NCBI RefSeq assembly: GCF_020166345.1
Contig: NZ_JAIUJS010000002.1
Coordinates: 538,904 to 602,903 of the forward strand
Length of the DNA stretch: 64,000 nucleotides
Source of the DNA: Winogradskyella vincentii
Lineage (GTDB): Bacteria > Bacteroidota > Bacteroidia > Flavobacteriales > Flavobacteriaceae
Direction: 5' to 3'
Shown: piece by piece, positions 9,601-17,774 of the stretch
Numbering within the stretch: position 1 is the stretch's first letter
Layout: each line of letters opens with the position of its first letter
The notes under the pieces: model-generated
Told to the model about the DNA's origin: nothing
The model's input: the letters and a program-made list of their open reading frames with translations, nothing else
The model's database searches: none
Made by a program: the position numbers and the translations under genes

Positions 9601-10097
9601 TCCCAGCGCAAAGCCAAGTAAAACATTACAGCCATTATTAAGGTTGCCATTGCATATACTTCTGTTTCTACAGCATTAAACCAAAATGAATCTGTAAACG
9701 TAAATGCTAAGCTCCCAACTAATGCACTACCTAAAATTGCCATACCCTTACTATGGCTAGAGTCTCTTTTGTAGTTTACGAGTTTAACAAGAAGAATGCT
9801 TATGGTCCAAAACATAAAAAGTATTGTAAAGGCACTTGCCACTGCACTCATCATATTTAATAGCATTCCAATCTGAGAAGGTTCTAGGGCAAATGTTGAG
9901 AAGAATGCGCCCATCATCTGAAATAGAGGTGCGCCTGGTGGGTGGCCAACTTGTAACTTAGATGATGTTAATATATATTCACCTGCATCCCAAAAACTAA
10001 CTGTAGGTTCTATAGTTAGCGCATAAACTACAAAGGCAATAGCAAATACAAGCCAACCTAATATTGTGTTCCACTTTTTAAAGCTAAAATCTCCCAT
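6696..10097 (-). CDS. DUF2723 integral membrane protein (protein O-mannosyltransferase-like, GT-C fold)
   Basis: 1133 residues. The N-terminal half has about ten or more transmembrane segments, beginning TILGWLVFAIAFVVYALT. The early DAGEYILTSSKLQVGHPPGAPLFQ stretch is the DUF2723 signature, with an acidic residue where GT-C glycosyltransferases carry their catalytic aspartate. A further membrane block lies around residues 560-680, followed by a long soluble C-terminal region of helical repeats ending in an acidic tail. Family knowledge: DUF2723 proteins resemble dolichyl-phosphate-mannose-dependent transferases and are common in Bacteroidota, where general protein O-glycosylation occurs. A role in glycosylating exported proteins is inference. 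It leads a two-gene minus-strand operon with the deacetylase. An imperfect -7 box (TAAATTCG) lies about 27 bases upstream. Confidence 0.85.
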   Translation of the reverse strand: MGDFSFKKWNTILGWLVFAIAFVVYALTIEPTVSFWDAGEYILTSSKLQVGHPPGAPLFQMMGAFFSTFALEPSQIGMLLNMMSAVASAFTILFMFWTISILLVKLVNYKRDSSHSKGMAILGSALVGSLAFTFTDSFWFNAVETEVYAMATLIMAVMFYLALRWEQDMHKPRGNRWLILIAFVIGLSFGVHFMGLLTIPAIGLIYYFKNYKTITVKNFILANIISAAILLFIFKLLLPSTLKLFGYLEVFFVNSIGLPFNSGTIITGLLVIGLFYYGLNYTRKKGMIHANTLVLCLMFIFIGFSSWMMLPIRANANVIINENDPSDARELLAYYNLEQYPETHLFYGPQFTEIYSGQDEDEPFVDDKKNYERDEEKGEYIIINDWEKSKQNYNHDHASILPRMWSAEHAENYMMFTGLIDFKVDPTIQTRAYNEAMNAGIPEEQSSQYALQEKRRVDQIVSDFRMRVAQGEIDYEGYDKFLRSYAQRYLIVEKPSFIDNLAYMFQYQFGYMYWRYFMWNFTGRQNDIQGKFDDFNGNWISGIKFIDEFHLGMSQDNLPTDVLENKARNTYYFLPFLLGLIGFFFLLNTDKNRFWVLLVFFLLTGIAIQFYTNVRPFEPRERDYSVVGSFYVFAIWIGFGVYSLYDLLKDNVKTKLLAPAITLVCLIIVPGILLANNWDDHDRSGKYTANAMARKYLESCAPNSILFTIGDNDSFPLWYLQEIEGVRTDVRVVNTSLFQTDWYIDQMKRKAYESDPIPSQLTHEQYRAGTRDVIIYREISERIAKDTLDIKRFMEFVSSEKPNTKLKFVIENMGEDPRQYPKHLLNSNYFPTRNISIPVNKEEVLKNGVVKAKDADKIVDNLYTRIGGGYIYKNRLLMLDIIANNNWERPIYFTGGAFGDEDYIWLKDYLQLDGMCYKLVPIRTPVDKANPYDMGRVDAELMYEKVKNWKWGGSGEDIYHDIETRRNGITYRGNIARLLEQLINDGELEKAEEMADLAMEKMPIDKFGFYSLLEPYISAYYEIGNDEKGRKLFNDVARKFQENLIFLSGLSLENQEKYIEEIYTDIQRYRAMVDVLVVYDQEFALEETKKFNGYLRLFDALLGPALQDTEPRTDLDINDLLEDSDTTITPEEE

Positions 10098-10201
10098 GAA
10101 AAATCCGTCCTTTATGATGCTGGCGAATTTACTAATAATTACAATACAGCATAAGTTTTTAAGTTAACGTTAAGTAATTTAAATTATTTTTTTAGTTTTT
10201 T

Positions 10202-10232
10202 TTTGCCTAAGAAAATCTTTGTTATAAATTTG
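10202..10232 (+). promoter_or_regulatory. promoter of tRNA-Gln
   Basis: A TTTG box at 10202-10205 is followed by a 19-base spacer and TAAATTTG at 10225-10232. This matches the Bacteroidota sigma-ABfr consensus TTTG-N19-TAnnTTTG. Transcription would start near 10239, about 14 bases before the mature tRNA. Confidence 0.65.
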
Positions 10233-10252
10233 CATCCTCAATTTTGAGAGAT

Positions 10253-10325
10253 TGGCCTATGGTGTAACTGGCAACACGTCTGGTTTTGGTCCAGAAGAGT
10301 CTAGGTTCGAGCCCTAGTAGGCCAA
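10253..10325 (+). tRNA. tRNA-Gln (anticodon UUG)
   Basis: A 73-base cloverleaf. The acceptor stem TGGCCTA (10253-10259) pairs with TAGGCCA (10318-10324). The D stem GTGT/ACAC, the anticodon stem TCTGG/CCAGA (10279-10283 with 10291-10295) and the T stem CTAGG/CCTAG enclose a TTCGAGC loop. The anticodon is TTG at 10286-10288 in loop TTTTGGT, which reads glutamine CAA codons. The discriminator is A10325. CCA is not encoded, as is usual in this phylum. Confidence 0.95.
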
Positions 10326-10326
10326 C

Positions 10327-10359
10327 AAAAAATCCTAATCGTATAGATTAGGATTTTTT
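10327..10359. terminator. bidirectional intrinsic terminator
   Basis: A perfect stem AAAAAATCCTAATC / GATTAGGATTTTTT with loop GTATA starts two bases after the tRNA. The T tract follows on the plus strand and, by symmetry, on the minus strand. It can end both the tRNA-Gln transcript and the convergent universal stress protein transcript, whose stop is at 10378. Confidence 0.85.
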
Positions 10360-10377
10360 GTTTTATGGAATTGAGTT

Positions 10378-11202
10378 TTAAATTCTGAATGTAATGACTG
10401 GTCTCTTGGCATGATTTACTAAATCTTCACTTATACTGCCGTTAAAGAAATGTGCAATACCTTGTCTGCCATGCGTGCTTATACCAATTAAATCTGCATT
10501 AATTTCTTTTGAAAAATTTAATATTCCTTGCTCAACACTTATGTCGTTATATACATTTGTAGTGTAATTGTCAAATGTCTGTCCGGATATAAAGTCGTGA
10601 ATTCGGTTGTTGGCTTCTGAGGTAGTCAAAAAATTACTTGCTGTGTTAACCAATAATAAATGAATTTTGGCATTTATAGACTCAGCAAATTTAACAGCTT
10701 GTTTATAGGTTTCTTTATTGTCATTTTTAAAATCTGATGCGAATACAAAATCAGATATTTTAAAGGACTCATGTTCGTTTTTAATAACAAGAACTGGGAC
10801 TTCAGACGTTCTAACCACTTTTTCAGCATTAGAACCAACAAACATTTCCTTGATGCCAGTGGCACCATGAGAACCCATTATAATTATGTCAATATCAAAT
10901 TCCTTACAGGCTTCCTTTATTTCATTGAATGTGATATCAGCCTTTACAGTTTCGTGTACTGTGATACCCTTTAAAAAATCACTTGCCATAAGATCGTCGA
11001 ATTTTTTATGAGCCAATTTCATAAAAAATAAAACCTCCGGAACATCACTCTGGGCATTTATGGGATCTATTTGTTGCATGGGGATTTCCATCATGTGAAG
11101 TAAATAGATTTCAGCATCATGAGATTTGGCTAGCATGGCTGCAACCTTTAATGCATTTTCGGCTTGTTCAGAAAAATCTGTTGGGACTAGTATTCTATTC
11201 AT
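10378..11202 (-). CDS. universal stress protein with two tandem Usp domains
   Basis: 274 residues forming two UspA domains, about 1-145 and 150-274. Each ends in the ATP-binding G-x2-G-x9-G-S motif: GSHGATGIKEMFVGSN in the first and STHGRQGIAHFFNGSI in the second. Both halves therefore look able to bind nucleotide. The N-terminus RILVPTDFSEQAENAL is typical. It is cytoplasmic. Family knowledge: such proteins accumulate under starvation, oxygen or envelope stress. It is transcribed alone and ends at the bidirectional terminator shared with tRNA-Gln. Confidence 0.9.
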   Translation of the reverse strand: MNRILVPTDFSEQAENALKVAAMLAKSHDAEIYLLHMMEIPMQQIDPINAQSDVPEVLFFMKLAHKKFDDLMASDFLKGITVHETVKADITFNEIKEACKEFDIDIIIMGSHGATGIKEMFVGSNAEKVVRTSEVPVLVIKNEHESFKISDFVFASDFKNDNKETYKQAVKFAESINAKIHLLLVNTASNFLTTSEANNRIHDFISGQTFDNYTTNVYNDISVEQGILNFSKEINADLIGISTHGRQGIAHFFNGSISEDLVNHAKRPVITFRI

Positions 11203-11260
11203 AGTTATTGATATTATGTTAGCCTTATAAATTTAAGAAAATAATTCCACTTGCATAACC

Positions 11261-11290
11261 TTTGAAAAATCTATAAATATTGTATATTTG
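11261..11290 (+). promoter_or_regulatory. promoter of the rimP-nusA-infB operon
   Basis: TTTG at 11261-11264, an 18-base spacer, then TATATTTG at 11283-11290, an almost ideal Bacteroidota promoter. The predicted start near 11297 gives a leader of about 56 bases before the rimP ATG at 11353, and the whole leader hairpin lies inside it. Confidence 0.7.
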
Positions 11291-11316
11291 CAGTGTTGTT
11301 TAAGAAATGAATAAGC

Positions 11317-11342
11317 GAGAGGACGAAAAGTCCTCTCTTTTT
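11317..11342 (+). promoter_or_regulatory. terminator-like hairpin in the rimP leader
   Basis: GAGAGGAC (11317-11324), loop GAAAA, GTCCTCTC (11330-11337), then TTTTT. This is a perfect 8-bp GC-rich stem followed by a U tract, the form of an intrinsic terminator. It lies downstream of the operon promoter and 11 bases upstream of the rimP start. It is either an attenuator for rimP-nusA-infB or a protective leader structure. A 17-codon open frame (11307-11360) runs through it. Confidence 0.6.
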
Positions 11343-11352
11343 ATATCAAGAA

Positions 11353-11817
11353 ATGTTTAAGGAAACTGTAAGAAATTTATTAGATAATGCTCTAAATGAG
11401 CGAAATGATTTGTTTCTAATTGATTTTGAAATACTTCCAGACAACACTATAAGAGTAGTTTTAGATGGTGATAATGGAGTTCTTGTAGAAGACTGCATTT
11501 TTGTGAGTAGGGCAATTGAACATAACTTAGACAGAGAAGAGCAAGATTTTTCATTAGAGGTTACGTCTTCAGGTGCAACTTCGCCATTAGTTCTGCCTAG
11601 GCAGTACAAAAGGCATGTCGGCAGAAATTTAGAAGTCAAAACAAACGATGGTGAAAAATTAGAAGGAGAATTGACAGAAGTTAATGATGAGAGTGTTTTA
11701 TTAAAATGGAAAACAAGAGAACCAAAGCCTGTCGGTAAGGGTAAAATAACAGTAACAAAAGAAGCTAATATTTCTTTTGAGGATATAAAAGAAGCAAAAG
11801 TTAAAATAAAATTTTAA
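11353..11817 (+). CDS. rimP: ribosome maturation factor RimP
   Basis: 154 residues, normal for RimP. The N-terminal alpha/beta domain contains LDGDNGVLVEDCIFVSRAIEHNLD and LEVTSSGATSPL, the family signature. The C-terminal Sm-like domain follows (VGRNLEVKTNDGEKLEGEL). Family knowledge: it helps assemble the 30S ribosomal subunit. It is the first gene of rimP-nusA-infB, 11 bases before nusA, the arrangement conserved across most bacteria. Confidence 0.93.
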   Translation: MFKETVRNLLDNALNERNDLFLIDFEILPDNTIRVVLDGDNGVLVEDCIFVSRAIEHNLDREEQDFSLEVTSSGATSPLVLPRQYKRHVGRNLEVKTNDGEKLEGELTEVNDESVLLKWKTREPKPVGKGKITVTKEANISFEDIKEAKVKIKF

Positions 11818-11828
11818 TCAATTCAATT

Positions 11829-13061
11829 ATGGAAAATGTAGCGTTGATAGAATCATTTTCGGAATTTAAGGATGATAAGTTAATTGATAGAGTGACGCTA
11901 ATGGCGATTCTAGAAGATGTGTTGCGTAATGCTTTAAAGAAAAAGTATGGCGATGATGATAACTTTGATATAATTATCAATCCTGATAAAGGGGATTTGG
12001 AAATATGGAGAAACCGTATTGTTGTTGCAGATGGAGAAGTAGAAGAACCAAACCAAGAGATTGCACTATCTGAGGCTCAAAAAATTGAACCAGATTTTGA
12101 AGTTGGGGAAGATGTTGCTGAAGAAGTAAAACTGGTTGATTTGGGTAGACGTTCAATTTTAGCTTTGAGACAAAACCTTATATCTAAAATACACGAACAC
12201 GATAACACAAATATCTACAAGCAATTTAAGGAATTAGAAGGAGAGATTTACACTGCAGAAGTGCACCATATACGTCATAGAGCAATAATACTTTTAGATG
12301 ATGAGGGTAATGAAATAATATTACCTAAGGATAGACAAATACCATCTGATTTCTTTAGAAAAGGTGAAAATGTTAGAGGTATTATTGAAAGTGTGGAATT
12401 AAAAGGAAGCAAACCTGCAATTATTATGTCTAGGACTTCTCCTGTGTTTTTAGAAAAATTATTCGAACAGGAGATACCAGAAGTTTTTGATGGTTTAATT
12501 ACAGTTAAGAAGGTTGTTCGCATACCTGGTGAAAAAGCTAAGGTTGCAGTTGATTCATATGATGATAGAATTGACCCTGTTGGAGCTTGTGTTGGTATGA
12601 AAGGTTCTAGAATTCATGGTATTGTAAGAGAGTTAGGAAATGAGAATATTGATGTGATTAATTACACTAATAATATTCAATTATTTGTTACGAGAGCTCT
12701 TAGTCCGGCAAGAGTAACTTCTTTAAAGTTAGATGAAGAAACCATGAGGGCAGAAGTTCTTCTTAAACCAGAGGAGGTTTCTAAGGCAATTGGTAGAGGC
12801 GGACATAATATTAGATTAGCTGGTCAACTTACGGGTTACGAGATCGATGTGTTTAGAGAAGGCGCTGAAGAAGATGTTGAACTCTCTGAGTTTAGTGACG
12901 AAATCGATGGATGGATAATAGATGAATTTAGCAAGGCTGGTTTGGACACCGCAAAAAGTGTTTTAGAGCAAGATGTTGAAGATTTAGTAAAACGAACTGA
13001 TTTAGAAGAAGAAACAATTATAGAAGTCATCAAAATTCTGAAAGAAGAGTTTGAGGATTAA
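11829..13061 (+). CDS. nusA: transcription termination/antitermination factor NusA
   Basis: 410 residues. Domains in order are the N-terminal RNA-polymerase-binding domain (about 1-130), S1 (about 135-200, EIYTAEVHHIRHRAIILLDDEG), KH1 (GACVGMKGSRIHGIVRELG) and KH2 (AIGRGGHNIRLAGQLTGYEI), then a short acidic tail. The C-terminal acidic repeats of the enterobacterial protein are absent, as is normal outside Proteobacteria. NusA modulates pausing, termination and antitermination. Because the operon leader carries a terminator-like hairpin, NusA could influence its own synthesis; that is inference. Confidence 0.95.
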   Translation: MENVALIESFSEFKDDKLIDRVTLMAILEDVLRNALKKKYGDDDNFDIIINPDKGDLEIWRNRIVVADGEVEEPNQEIALSEAQKIEPDFEVGEDVAEEVKLVDLGRRSILALRQNLISKIHEHDNTNIYKQFKELEGEIYTAEVHHIRHRAIILLDDEGNEIILPKDRQIPSDFFRKGENVRGIIESVELKGSKPAIIMSRTSPVFLEKLFEQEIPEVFDGLITVKKVVRIPGEKAKVAVDSYDDRIDPVGACVGMKGSRIHGIVRELGNENIDVINYTNNIQLFVTRALSPARVTSLKLDEETMRAEVLLKPEEVSKAIGRGGHNIRLAGQLTGYEIDVFREGAEEDVELSEFSDEIDGWIIDEFSKAGLDTAKSVLEQDVEDLVKRTDLEEETIIEVIKILKEEFED

Positions 13062-13064
13062 TAC

Positions 13065-13096
13065 CAATTCAACCCTAACATTTTTTAGTTGAATTG
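13065..13096 (+). repeat. inverted repeat between nusA and infB
   Basis: CAATTCAAC (13065-13073) and GTTGAATTG (13088-13096) are perfect 9-base inverted copies around a 14-base AT-rich loop in the 71-base nusA-infB gap. No U tract follows, so it is not a standard terminator. It may be an mRNA-processing or stabilising hairpin. Confidence 0.45.
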
Positions 13097-13132
13097 CTAT
13101 AAAACAATTTTAAGTTATATTACAGGCAATTT

Positions 13133-15808
13133 ATGGCTCAAATTAGAATAAATAAAGTATTAAGGGAATTAAACATCTCACTAGATCGTGCTGTTGATTT
13201 TTTAGAATCTAAGGGTATTGAGATAGAGAAAAGTCCTAATACAAAAATTTCACAAGAGGTTTATGATACGCTGTCAGATGAATTCCAGACGGATGCAACT
13301 AAGCGTGAGAAAGCCCAAGAAGTAAGTGAAGCAAAACTTAAGGAAAAGGAGAAACTTCGTGAAGAGCGTGAACGCGAGATTGAGGAGAAGCAAAAGCAAG
13401 ATGAGACAGTAAAGGAAACCGTTGTTAAGGCTAAAGCAGATTTAAGTGGTCCTAAAAAAGTTGGTAAAATAGATCTAGATAAAACAGCTGAGAAAAAAGA
13501 GGAAGAAAAACCTAAGGTTAAAGCAGAGCCTGTTGCTGAAAAACCTAAAACCAAGGCTAAGGCTGAAAAATCTAAAGAAACTGAGAAGGTAGCAGAGAAA
13601 AAACCTGCTAAGAAGGAGGTTGCGGAAAAGCCAGTAGAAGAACCAGTAGAAGAAAAATTAAAAACGCAATATAAGAAGCTATCAGGCCCGACCTCAACAG
13701 GTAAAAAAATAGATTTATCTCAATTTAATAAGCCTAAAAAGAAGAAAGAGGAGAAGAAACCTGAATCTAAGGATAGTAGTAGTAAACGAAAAAGACGTAG
13801 AATAAGTAAAGGTGGCGCAGATAGTGGTAGACCAAATTACGATAATAGAAGAGGACAAAAAGGAAGAGGAAGCTCTAGACCAAAAGTTGTTAAGGAGGAA
13901 CCAAGTGAAGAGGAAGTTCAAAAACAAATCCGCGAAACCTTAGAAAAACTTCAAGGAAAGTCTAATAAGGGTAAAGGAGCGAAATACCGTAGAGAAAAAA
14001 GAGATCAACACAGAGAGCAATCCGAAAAAGAATTGCAAGCTGAAGCTGCTGAAAGTAAAATTCTTAAAGTAACAGAATTTGTAACTGTAAGTGAGGTAGC
14101 AACAATGATGGATGTTGGTGTAACTGAAGTAATATCTGCATGTATGTCACTTGGTATGATGGTGACAATGAATCAAAGACTTGATGCAGAAACATTATCA
14201 ATTGTGGCTGAAGAGTTTGGTTATGAGGTTGAGTTTGTAACTGCAGATATTGAAGAAGCAATTGAGGAAGCTCAGGATAATCCAGAGGATTTAGAACCAA
14301 GAGCGCCAATTGTTACGGTTATGGGACATGTTGATCATGGTAAGACTTCATTACTAGATTACATACGTGAAGAAAATGTAATTGCAGGTGAATCAGGTGG
14401 TATTACGCAACATATAGGTGCATATGGAGTAGAGCTGTCAAATGGTCAAAAAATCGCATTTCTTGATACTCCAGGTCACGAAGCTTTTACGGCTATGCGT
14501 GCACGTGGAGCTCAAGTAACGGATATAGCAATTATAGTTGTGGCAGCAGATGATGCGATTATGCCTCAAACAAAAGAGGCAATTTCACATGCGCAAGCTG
14601 CAGGTGTACCAATTGTTTTTGCAATCAATAAAATAGATAAGCCAGACGCTAATCCAGAAAAGGTAAAAGAAGGTTTGGCCAACATGAATTTATTAGTAGA
14701 GGATTGGGGAGGAAAGATTCAATCTCATGATATTTCAGCAAAATTTGGTACAGGTGTAAAAGAATTACTTGAAAAAGTATTACTTGAAGCAGAACTTTTA
14801 GAATTAAAAGCAAATCCAAATAAGCCAGCTAACGGTACCGTTGTTGAAGCTTATTTAGATAAAGGTAGAGGTTATGTTTCTACAATTTTAGTTCAAGCAG
14901 GTACATTAAAAGTAGGAGATTATGTATTAGCCGGTAAAAATAGCGGAAAGGTTAAGGCAATGCATGATGAACGTGGTAATCAAGTTAAGGAAGCTGGTCC
15001 GTCGACTCCAGTTTCTATATTAGGATTAGATGGTGCGCCACAAGCAGGTGATAAGTTTAATGTATTTGAAGATGAGCGTGAAGCTAAGCAAATAGCAACA
15101 AAACGTACTCAGTTACAAAGAGAACAATCTGTTAGAACGCAACGTCACATTACATTAGATGAGATCGGTAGACGTATTGCTTTAGGAGATTTCCAAGAAT
15201 TGAATATAATCCTTAAGGGAGATGTTGATGGTTCTGTTGAAGCATTAACAGATTCTTTCCAGAAACTTTCAACTGAAGAAATTCAAGTAAATATTATACA
15301 TAAAGGTGTAGGTGCAATCACTGAGAGCGATGTGCTTTTGGCTTCAGCATCTGATGCAGTTATTGTAGGATTTAATGTAAGACCAGTTGGTAACGCTAGA
15401 ATGATTGCAGATAAGGAAGAAATTGATATCAGAACATATTCAATTATTTATGATGCAATCAATGATCTTAAAGATGCAATGGAAGGAATGTTGTCTCCAG
15501 AGCTTAAAGAAGAGATTACTGGTACAGCTGAAATTAGAGAAACATTTAAAATTTCTAAAATCGGAACCATTGCAGGTTGTATGGTAACTAATGGTAAAGT
15601 CTTTAGAAATTCTGGAATCCGATTAATTAGAGATGGTGTTGTTGTGCACACGGGTGAATTAACATCATTAAAACGATTTAAGGATGACGTTAAAGAAGTA
15701 TCTAAGGGATACGATTGTGGTATGCAAGTTAAGGGTTACAATGATATCAAGGAAGGTGATGTAATTGAAGCATTCCAAGAGGTTGAGGTTAAAAAGAAAC
15801 TCAAATAA
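13133..15808 (+). CDS. infB: translation initiation factor IF-2
   Basis: 891 residues. An IF2_N-like helical start ([22 protein letters not shown]) is followed by a long low-complexity Lys/Glu/Pro linker (about 55-300). A second IF2_N segment precedes the G domain. GTPase motifs are GHVDHGKT (G1), DTPGHEAF (G3) and NKID (G4). Domains II, III and C2 follow and end in [25 protein letters not shown]-2 brings fMet-tRNA to the 30S subunit and promotes subunit joining. It is the last gene of rimP-nusA-infB and is followed by a bidirectional terminator. The length is typical for Bacteroidota. Confidence 0.96.
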   Translation: MAQIRINKVLRELNISLDRAVDFLESKGIEIEKSPNTKISQEVYDTLSDEFQTDATKREKAQEVSEAKLKEKEKLREEREREIEEKQKQDETVKETVVKAKADLSGPKKVGKIDLDKTAEKKEEEKPKVKAEPVAEKPKTKAKAEKSKETEKVAEKKPAKKEVAEKPVEEPVEEKLKTQYKKLSGPTSTGKKIDLSQFNKPKKKKEEKKPESKDSSSKRKRRRISKGGADSGRPNYDNRRGQKGRGSSRPKVVKEEPSEEEVQKQIRETLEKLQGKSNKGKGAKYRREKRDQHREQSEKELQAEAAESKILKVTEFVTVSEVATMMDVGVTEVISACMSLGMMVTMNQRLDAETLSIVAEEFGYEVEFVTADIEEAIEEAQDNPEDLEPRAPIVTVMGHVDHGKTSLLDYIREENVIAGESGGITQHIGAYGVELSNGQKIAFLDTPGHEAFTAMRARGAQVTDIAIIVVAADDAIMPQTKEAISHAQAAGVPIVFAINKIDKPDANPEKVKEGLANMNLLVEDWGGKIQSHDISAKFGTGVKELLEKVLLEAELLELKANPNKPANGTVVEAYLDKGRGYVSTILVQAGTLKVGDYVLAGKNSGKVKAMHDERGNQVKEAGPSTPVSILGLDGAPQAGDKFNVFEDEREAKQIATKRTQLQREQSVRTQRHITLDEIGRRIALGDFQELNIILKGDVDGSVEALTDSFQKLSTEEIQVNIIHKGVGAITESDVLLASASDAVIVGFNVRPVGNARMIADKEEIDIRTYSIIYDAINDLKDAMEGMLSPELKEEITGTAEIRETFKISKIGTIAGCMVTNGKVFRNSGIRLIRDGVVVHTGELTSLKRFKDDVKEVSKGYDCGMQVKGYNDIKEGDVIEAFQEVEVKKKLK

Positions 15809-15825
15809 TATACTTTAATAGAAAT

Positions 15826-15858
15826 AAAAAAAGGCAATCAATTTGATTGCCTTTTTTT
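15826..15858. terminator. bidirectional terminator between infB and the SPOR gene
   Basis: Seven A, the stem GGCAATCA (15833-15840), loop ATT, TGATTGCC (15844-15851), then seven T. The symmetrical A and T tracts let it act for infB on the plus strand and for the convergent SPOR gene, whose stop is at 15865. Confidence 0.85.
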
Positions 15859-15864
15859 ATGCTT

Positions 15865-16245
15865 TTATTTTCCAGATTTGGGTTGAAATATTATGGCATT
15901 CATATATTTCTTTTTAATTCTAATTAAGGCTCTATCTGCTTCAAGTCTTGTTGTAAAATTACCAACCCATACTTTATAGTTGGGTGTATTCCAGTGTATT
16001 TCTACAGGCCAATCTCCAAATGCATTTAAGAAATTAGATTTTTCTTTTTGCGCTCTATCAGGATCTACACTCTGAAAAACCTGAATTTTAAAGGTCTTGT
16101 TGGTTTTTATATCTTTTTTATATTCTAGTAGTTTTTCAATGTCTTTATCTTGGTCTATTGTGACTTCACCTTGTTGCGCATTAACTGCAAACGAAGCTAA
16201 AACTAAAATGAAGAATGTACTTATTGTATTGATTTTTAATCTCAT
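15865..16245 (-). CDS. SPOR domain-containing exported protein
   Basis: 126 residues. A signal peptide (MRLKINTISTFFILVLASFAVNA, cleavage before QQG) precedes a short linker and a SPOR domain from about residue 50 (FKIQVFQSVDPDRAQKE... VWVGNFTTRLEADRALIRIKKKY). SPOR domains bind denuded peptidoglycan glycan strands, often at division sites. There is no transmembrane anchor, so the mature protein should be periplasmic. It is transcribed alone. Its precise role is unknown. Confidence 0.85.
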   Translation of the reverse strand: MRLKINTISTFFILVLASFAVNAQQGEVTIDQDKDIEKLLEYKKDIKTNKTFKIQVFQSVDPDRAQKEKSNFLNAFGDWPVEIHWNTPNYKVWVGNFTTRLEADRALIRIKKKYMNAIIFQPKSGK

Positions 16246-16262
16246 AATTGTCTATTTAGGTG

Positions 16263-16270
16263 CAAAGGTA
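16263..16270 (-). promoter_or_regulatory. -7 box of the SPOR gene
   Basis: On the minus strand this reads TACCTTTG, a perfect TAnnTTTG, 18 bases before the SPOR start codon. No good -33 TTTG is visible at the usual distance, so the assignment rests on one box. Confidence 0.4.
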
Positions 16271-16343
16271 TAATATTGAACGAATTTGATTTTAAAAACT
16301 TATTTAGAATAATTATAAATTATATATTAACAGTTCTCTAAGA

Positions 16344-16374
16344 TTTCTAAAATCGACTTTATATCTTACTTTTG
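16344..16374 (+). promoter_or_regulatory. promoter of the Alternative Complex III operon
   Basis: TTTC (16344-16347), a 19-base spacer, then TACTTTTG (16367-16374). The -7 box is perfect and the -33 box has one mismatch. The leader would be about 75 bases before the ActA start at 16456. Confidence 0.55.
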
Positions 16375-16455
16375 CGAGAGTTTTTGCAAACATGATTTTT
16401 ATCATATTTATAGAAAAAATCATACCAAAGTTTAGAAGATAATTCAACTTAAAAT

Positions 16456-17742
16456 ATGAAACACGTTATCTACCGTAATTTAACCTCAAGGATTCTTAGT
16501 CTTGGTTTTATAATATTACTTACGGTTTCAACTTCACTAAGCGCCCAAGAAGGGGATGTAGCTAAAGGAAAATCTTTATTCAACGCCAATTGTGCTGCTT
16601 GTCATAAATTAAACAAGCCAATGACAGGTCCTGCATTAGCAAATGTTGAGCAGCGATTAATAGAGGAAGAAGGATTAGACAGAGAATGGATTAATAATTG
16701 GATTCGTAATAGCTCGGCTTTGATTAAATCTGGTGATGCTTATGCTAACAAGATTTATAATGAGTGGAATCAAGTGGCAATGAATGCATTTCCACAATTA
16801 AGTGATCAAGATATCACGGATATTTTAGCCTATACGGCTGCTCCACCACCAGCTCCTGTTGTAGTTGACGCAGGTGCAGATGCTGTGGTTCAAGAGCCAG
16901 GTATTTCAAACGATCTTATTTTAGGTGCATTAGCTGTGTTATTTGCCCTATTGGCATTGGCACTTGTTTTAGTAAAACGAACATTAAATCGTTTTGCTGA
17001 AGCAAAAGGAATAGACACCGTCATTGAAGAGAAGCGCACACCAATATGGAAGGCCTTCATCCAAAATCAATTCTTGGTTTTAGTAACTGCAATATTCTTT
17101 TTATTAGCAAGTGGATATTTTGTGTACGGTTATTTTATGCAAGTAGGTATAGATCAAGGTTATGAACCAGTGCAACCAATTCATTATTCGCATAGGATAC
17201 ATGCTGGTGATAATGCAATTGATTGTAAGTATTGTCATTCTTCTGCAAGAGTAAGTAAGCATTCAGGTATACCTTCTTTAAATATTTGTATGAACTGTCA
17301 TAAGGCAATCGGTGAGGTAGCGGCAGAAACACAGCAAGAAGGCCTTAAAGAATATGGTGTAGATTACAATGCTGAAATCCAAAAGTTATATGAAGCAGTC
17401 GGATGGGATGGAACTGGATACACTGGTGAAACGCAACCAGTAAAATGGATTCGTATTCACAACTTACCAGATTTTGCATATTTCAATCACTCTCAGCACG
17501 TTTCGGTTGCAGGCCTTGAGTGTCAAACATGTCACGGTCCTGTTGAAGAAATGGAAATTATGTATCAGCATTCTCCATTAACAATGGGATGGTGTATCAA
17601 TTGTCACAGAGAAACAAATGTGAAGGTTAAGGATAATGGATATTACACTAAAATACACGAACAACTTTCCAAGAAATATGGTGTTGAGCAACTAACAGCT
17701 GCTCAAATGGGAGGTTTAGAATGTGGTAAGTGTCATTATTAA
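16456..17742 (+). CDS. actA: Alternative Complex III subunit A, multiheme cytochrome c with fused N-terminal cytochrome c domain
   Basis: 428 residues. A signal sequence (1-31) leads into a cytochrome c domain with CAACH at 46-50. Two transmembrane helices follow (about 152-175 and 200-225). The ActA pentaheme domain has CKYCH, CMNCH, CQTCH, CINCH and CGKCH (the last ending one residue before the C-terminus), so there are six CxxCH heme sites in all. Family knowledge: ActA passes electrons within the menaquinol:cytochrome c oxidoreductase that replaces complex III in many Bacteroidota. It is the first gene of actABCDEF-coxBA; actB starts 32 bases later. Confidence 0.92.
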   Translation: MKHVIYRNLTSRILSLGFIILLTVSTSLSAQEGDVAKGKSLFNANCAACHKLNKPMTGPALANVEQRLIEEEGLDREWINNWIRNSSALIKSGDAYANKIYNEWNQVAMNAFPQLSDQDITDILAYTAAPPPAPVVVDAGADAVVQEPGISNDLILGALAVLFALLALALVLVKRTLNRFAEAKGIDTVIEEKRTPIWKAFIQNQFLVLVTAIFFLLASGYFVYGYFMQVGIDQGYEPVQPIHYSHRIHAGDNAIDCKYCHSSARVSKHSGIPSLNICMNCHKAIGEVAAETQQEGLKEYGVDYNAEIQKLYEAVGWDGTGYTGETQPVKWIRIHNLPDFAYFNHSQHVSVAGLECQTCHGPVEEMEIMYQHSPLTMGWCINCHRETNVKVKDNGYYTKIHEQLSKKYGVEQLTAAQMGGLECGKCHY

Positions 17743-17774
17743 TATAAAGAAATTAAGAAGTAATTCAGAATTAT

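Noticed and set aside
13261..13554. Serine/phenylalanine-rich minus-strand frame in infB
   Set aside because: Mirror of the Lys/Glu linker of IF-2; composition is explained by the opposite strand.
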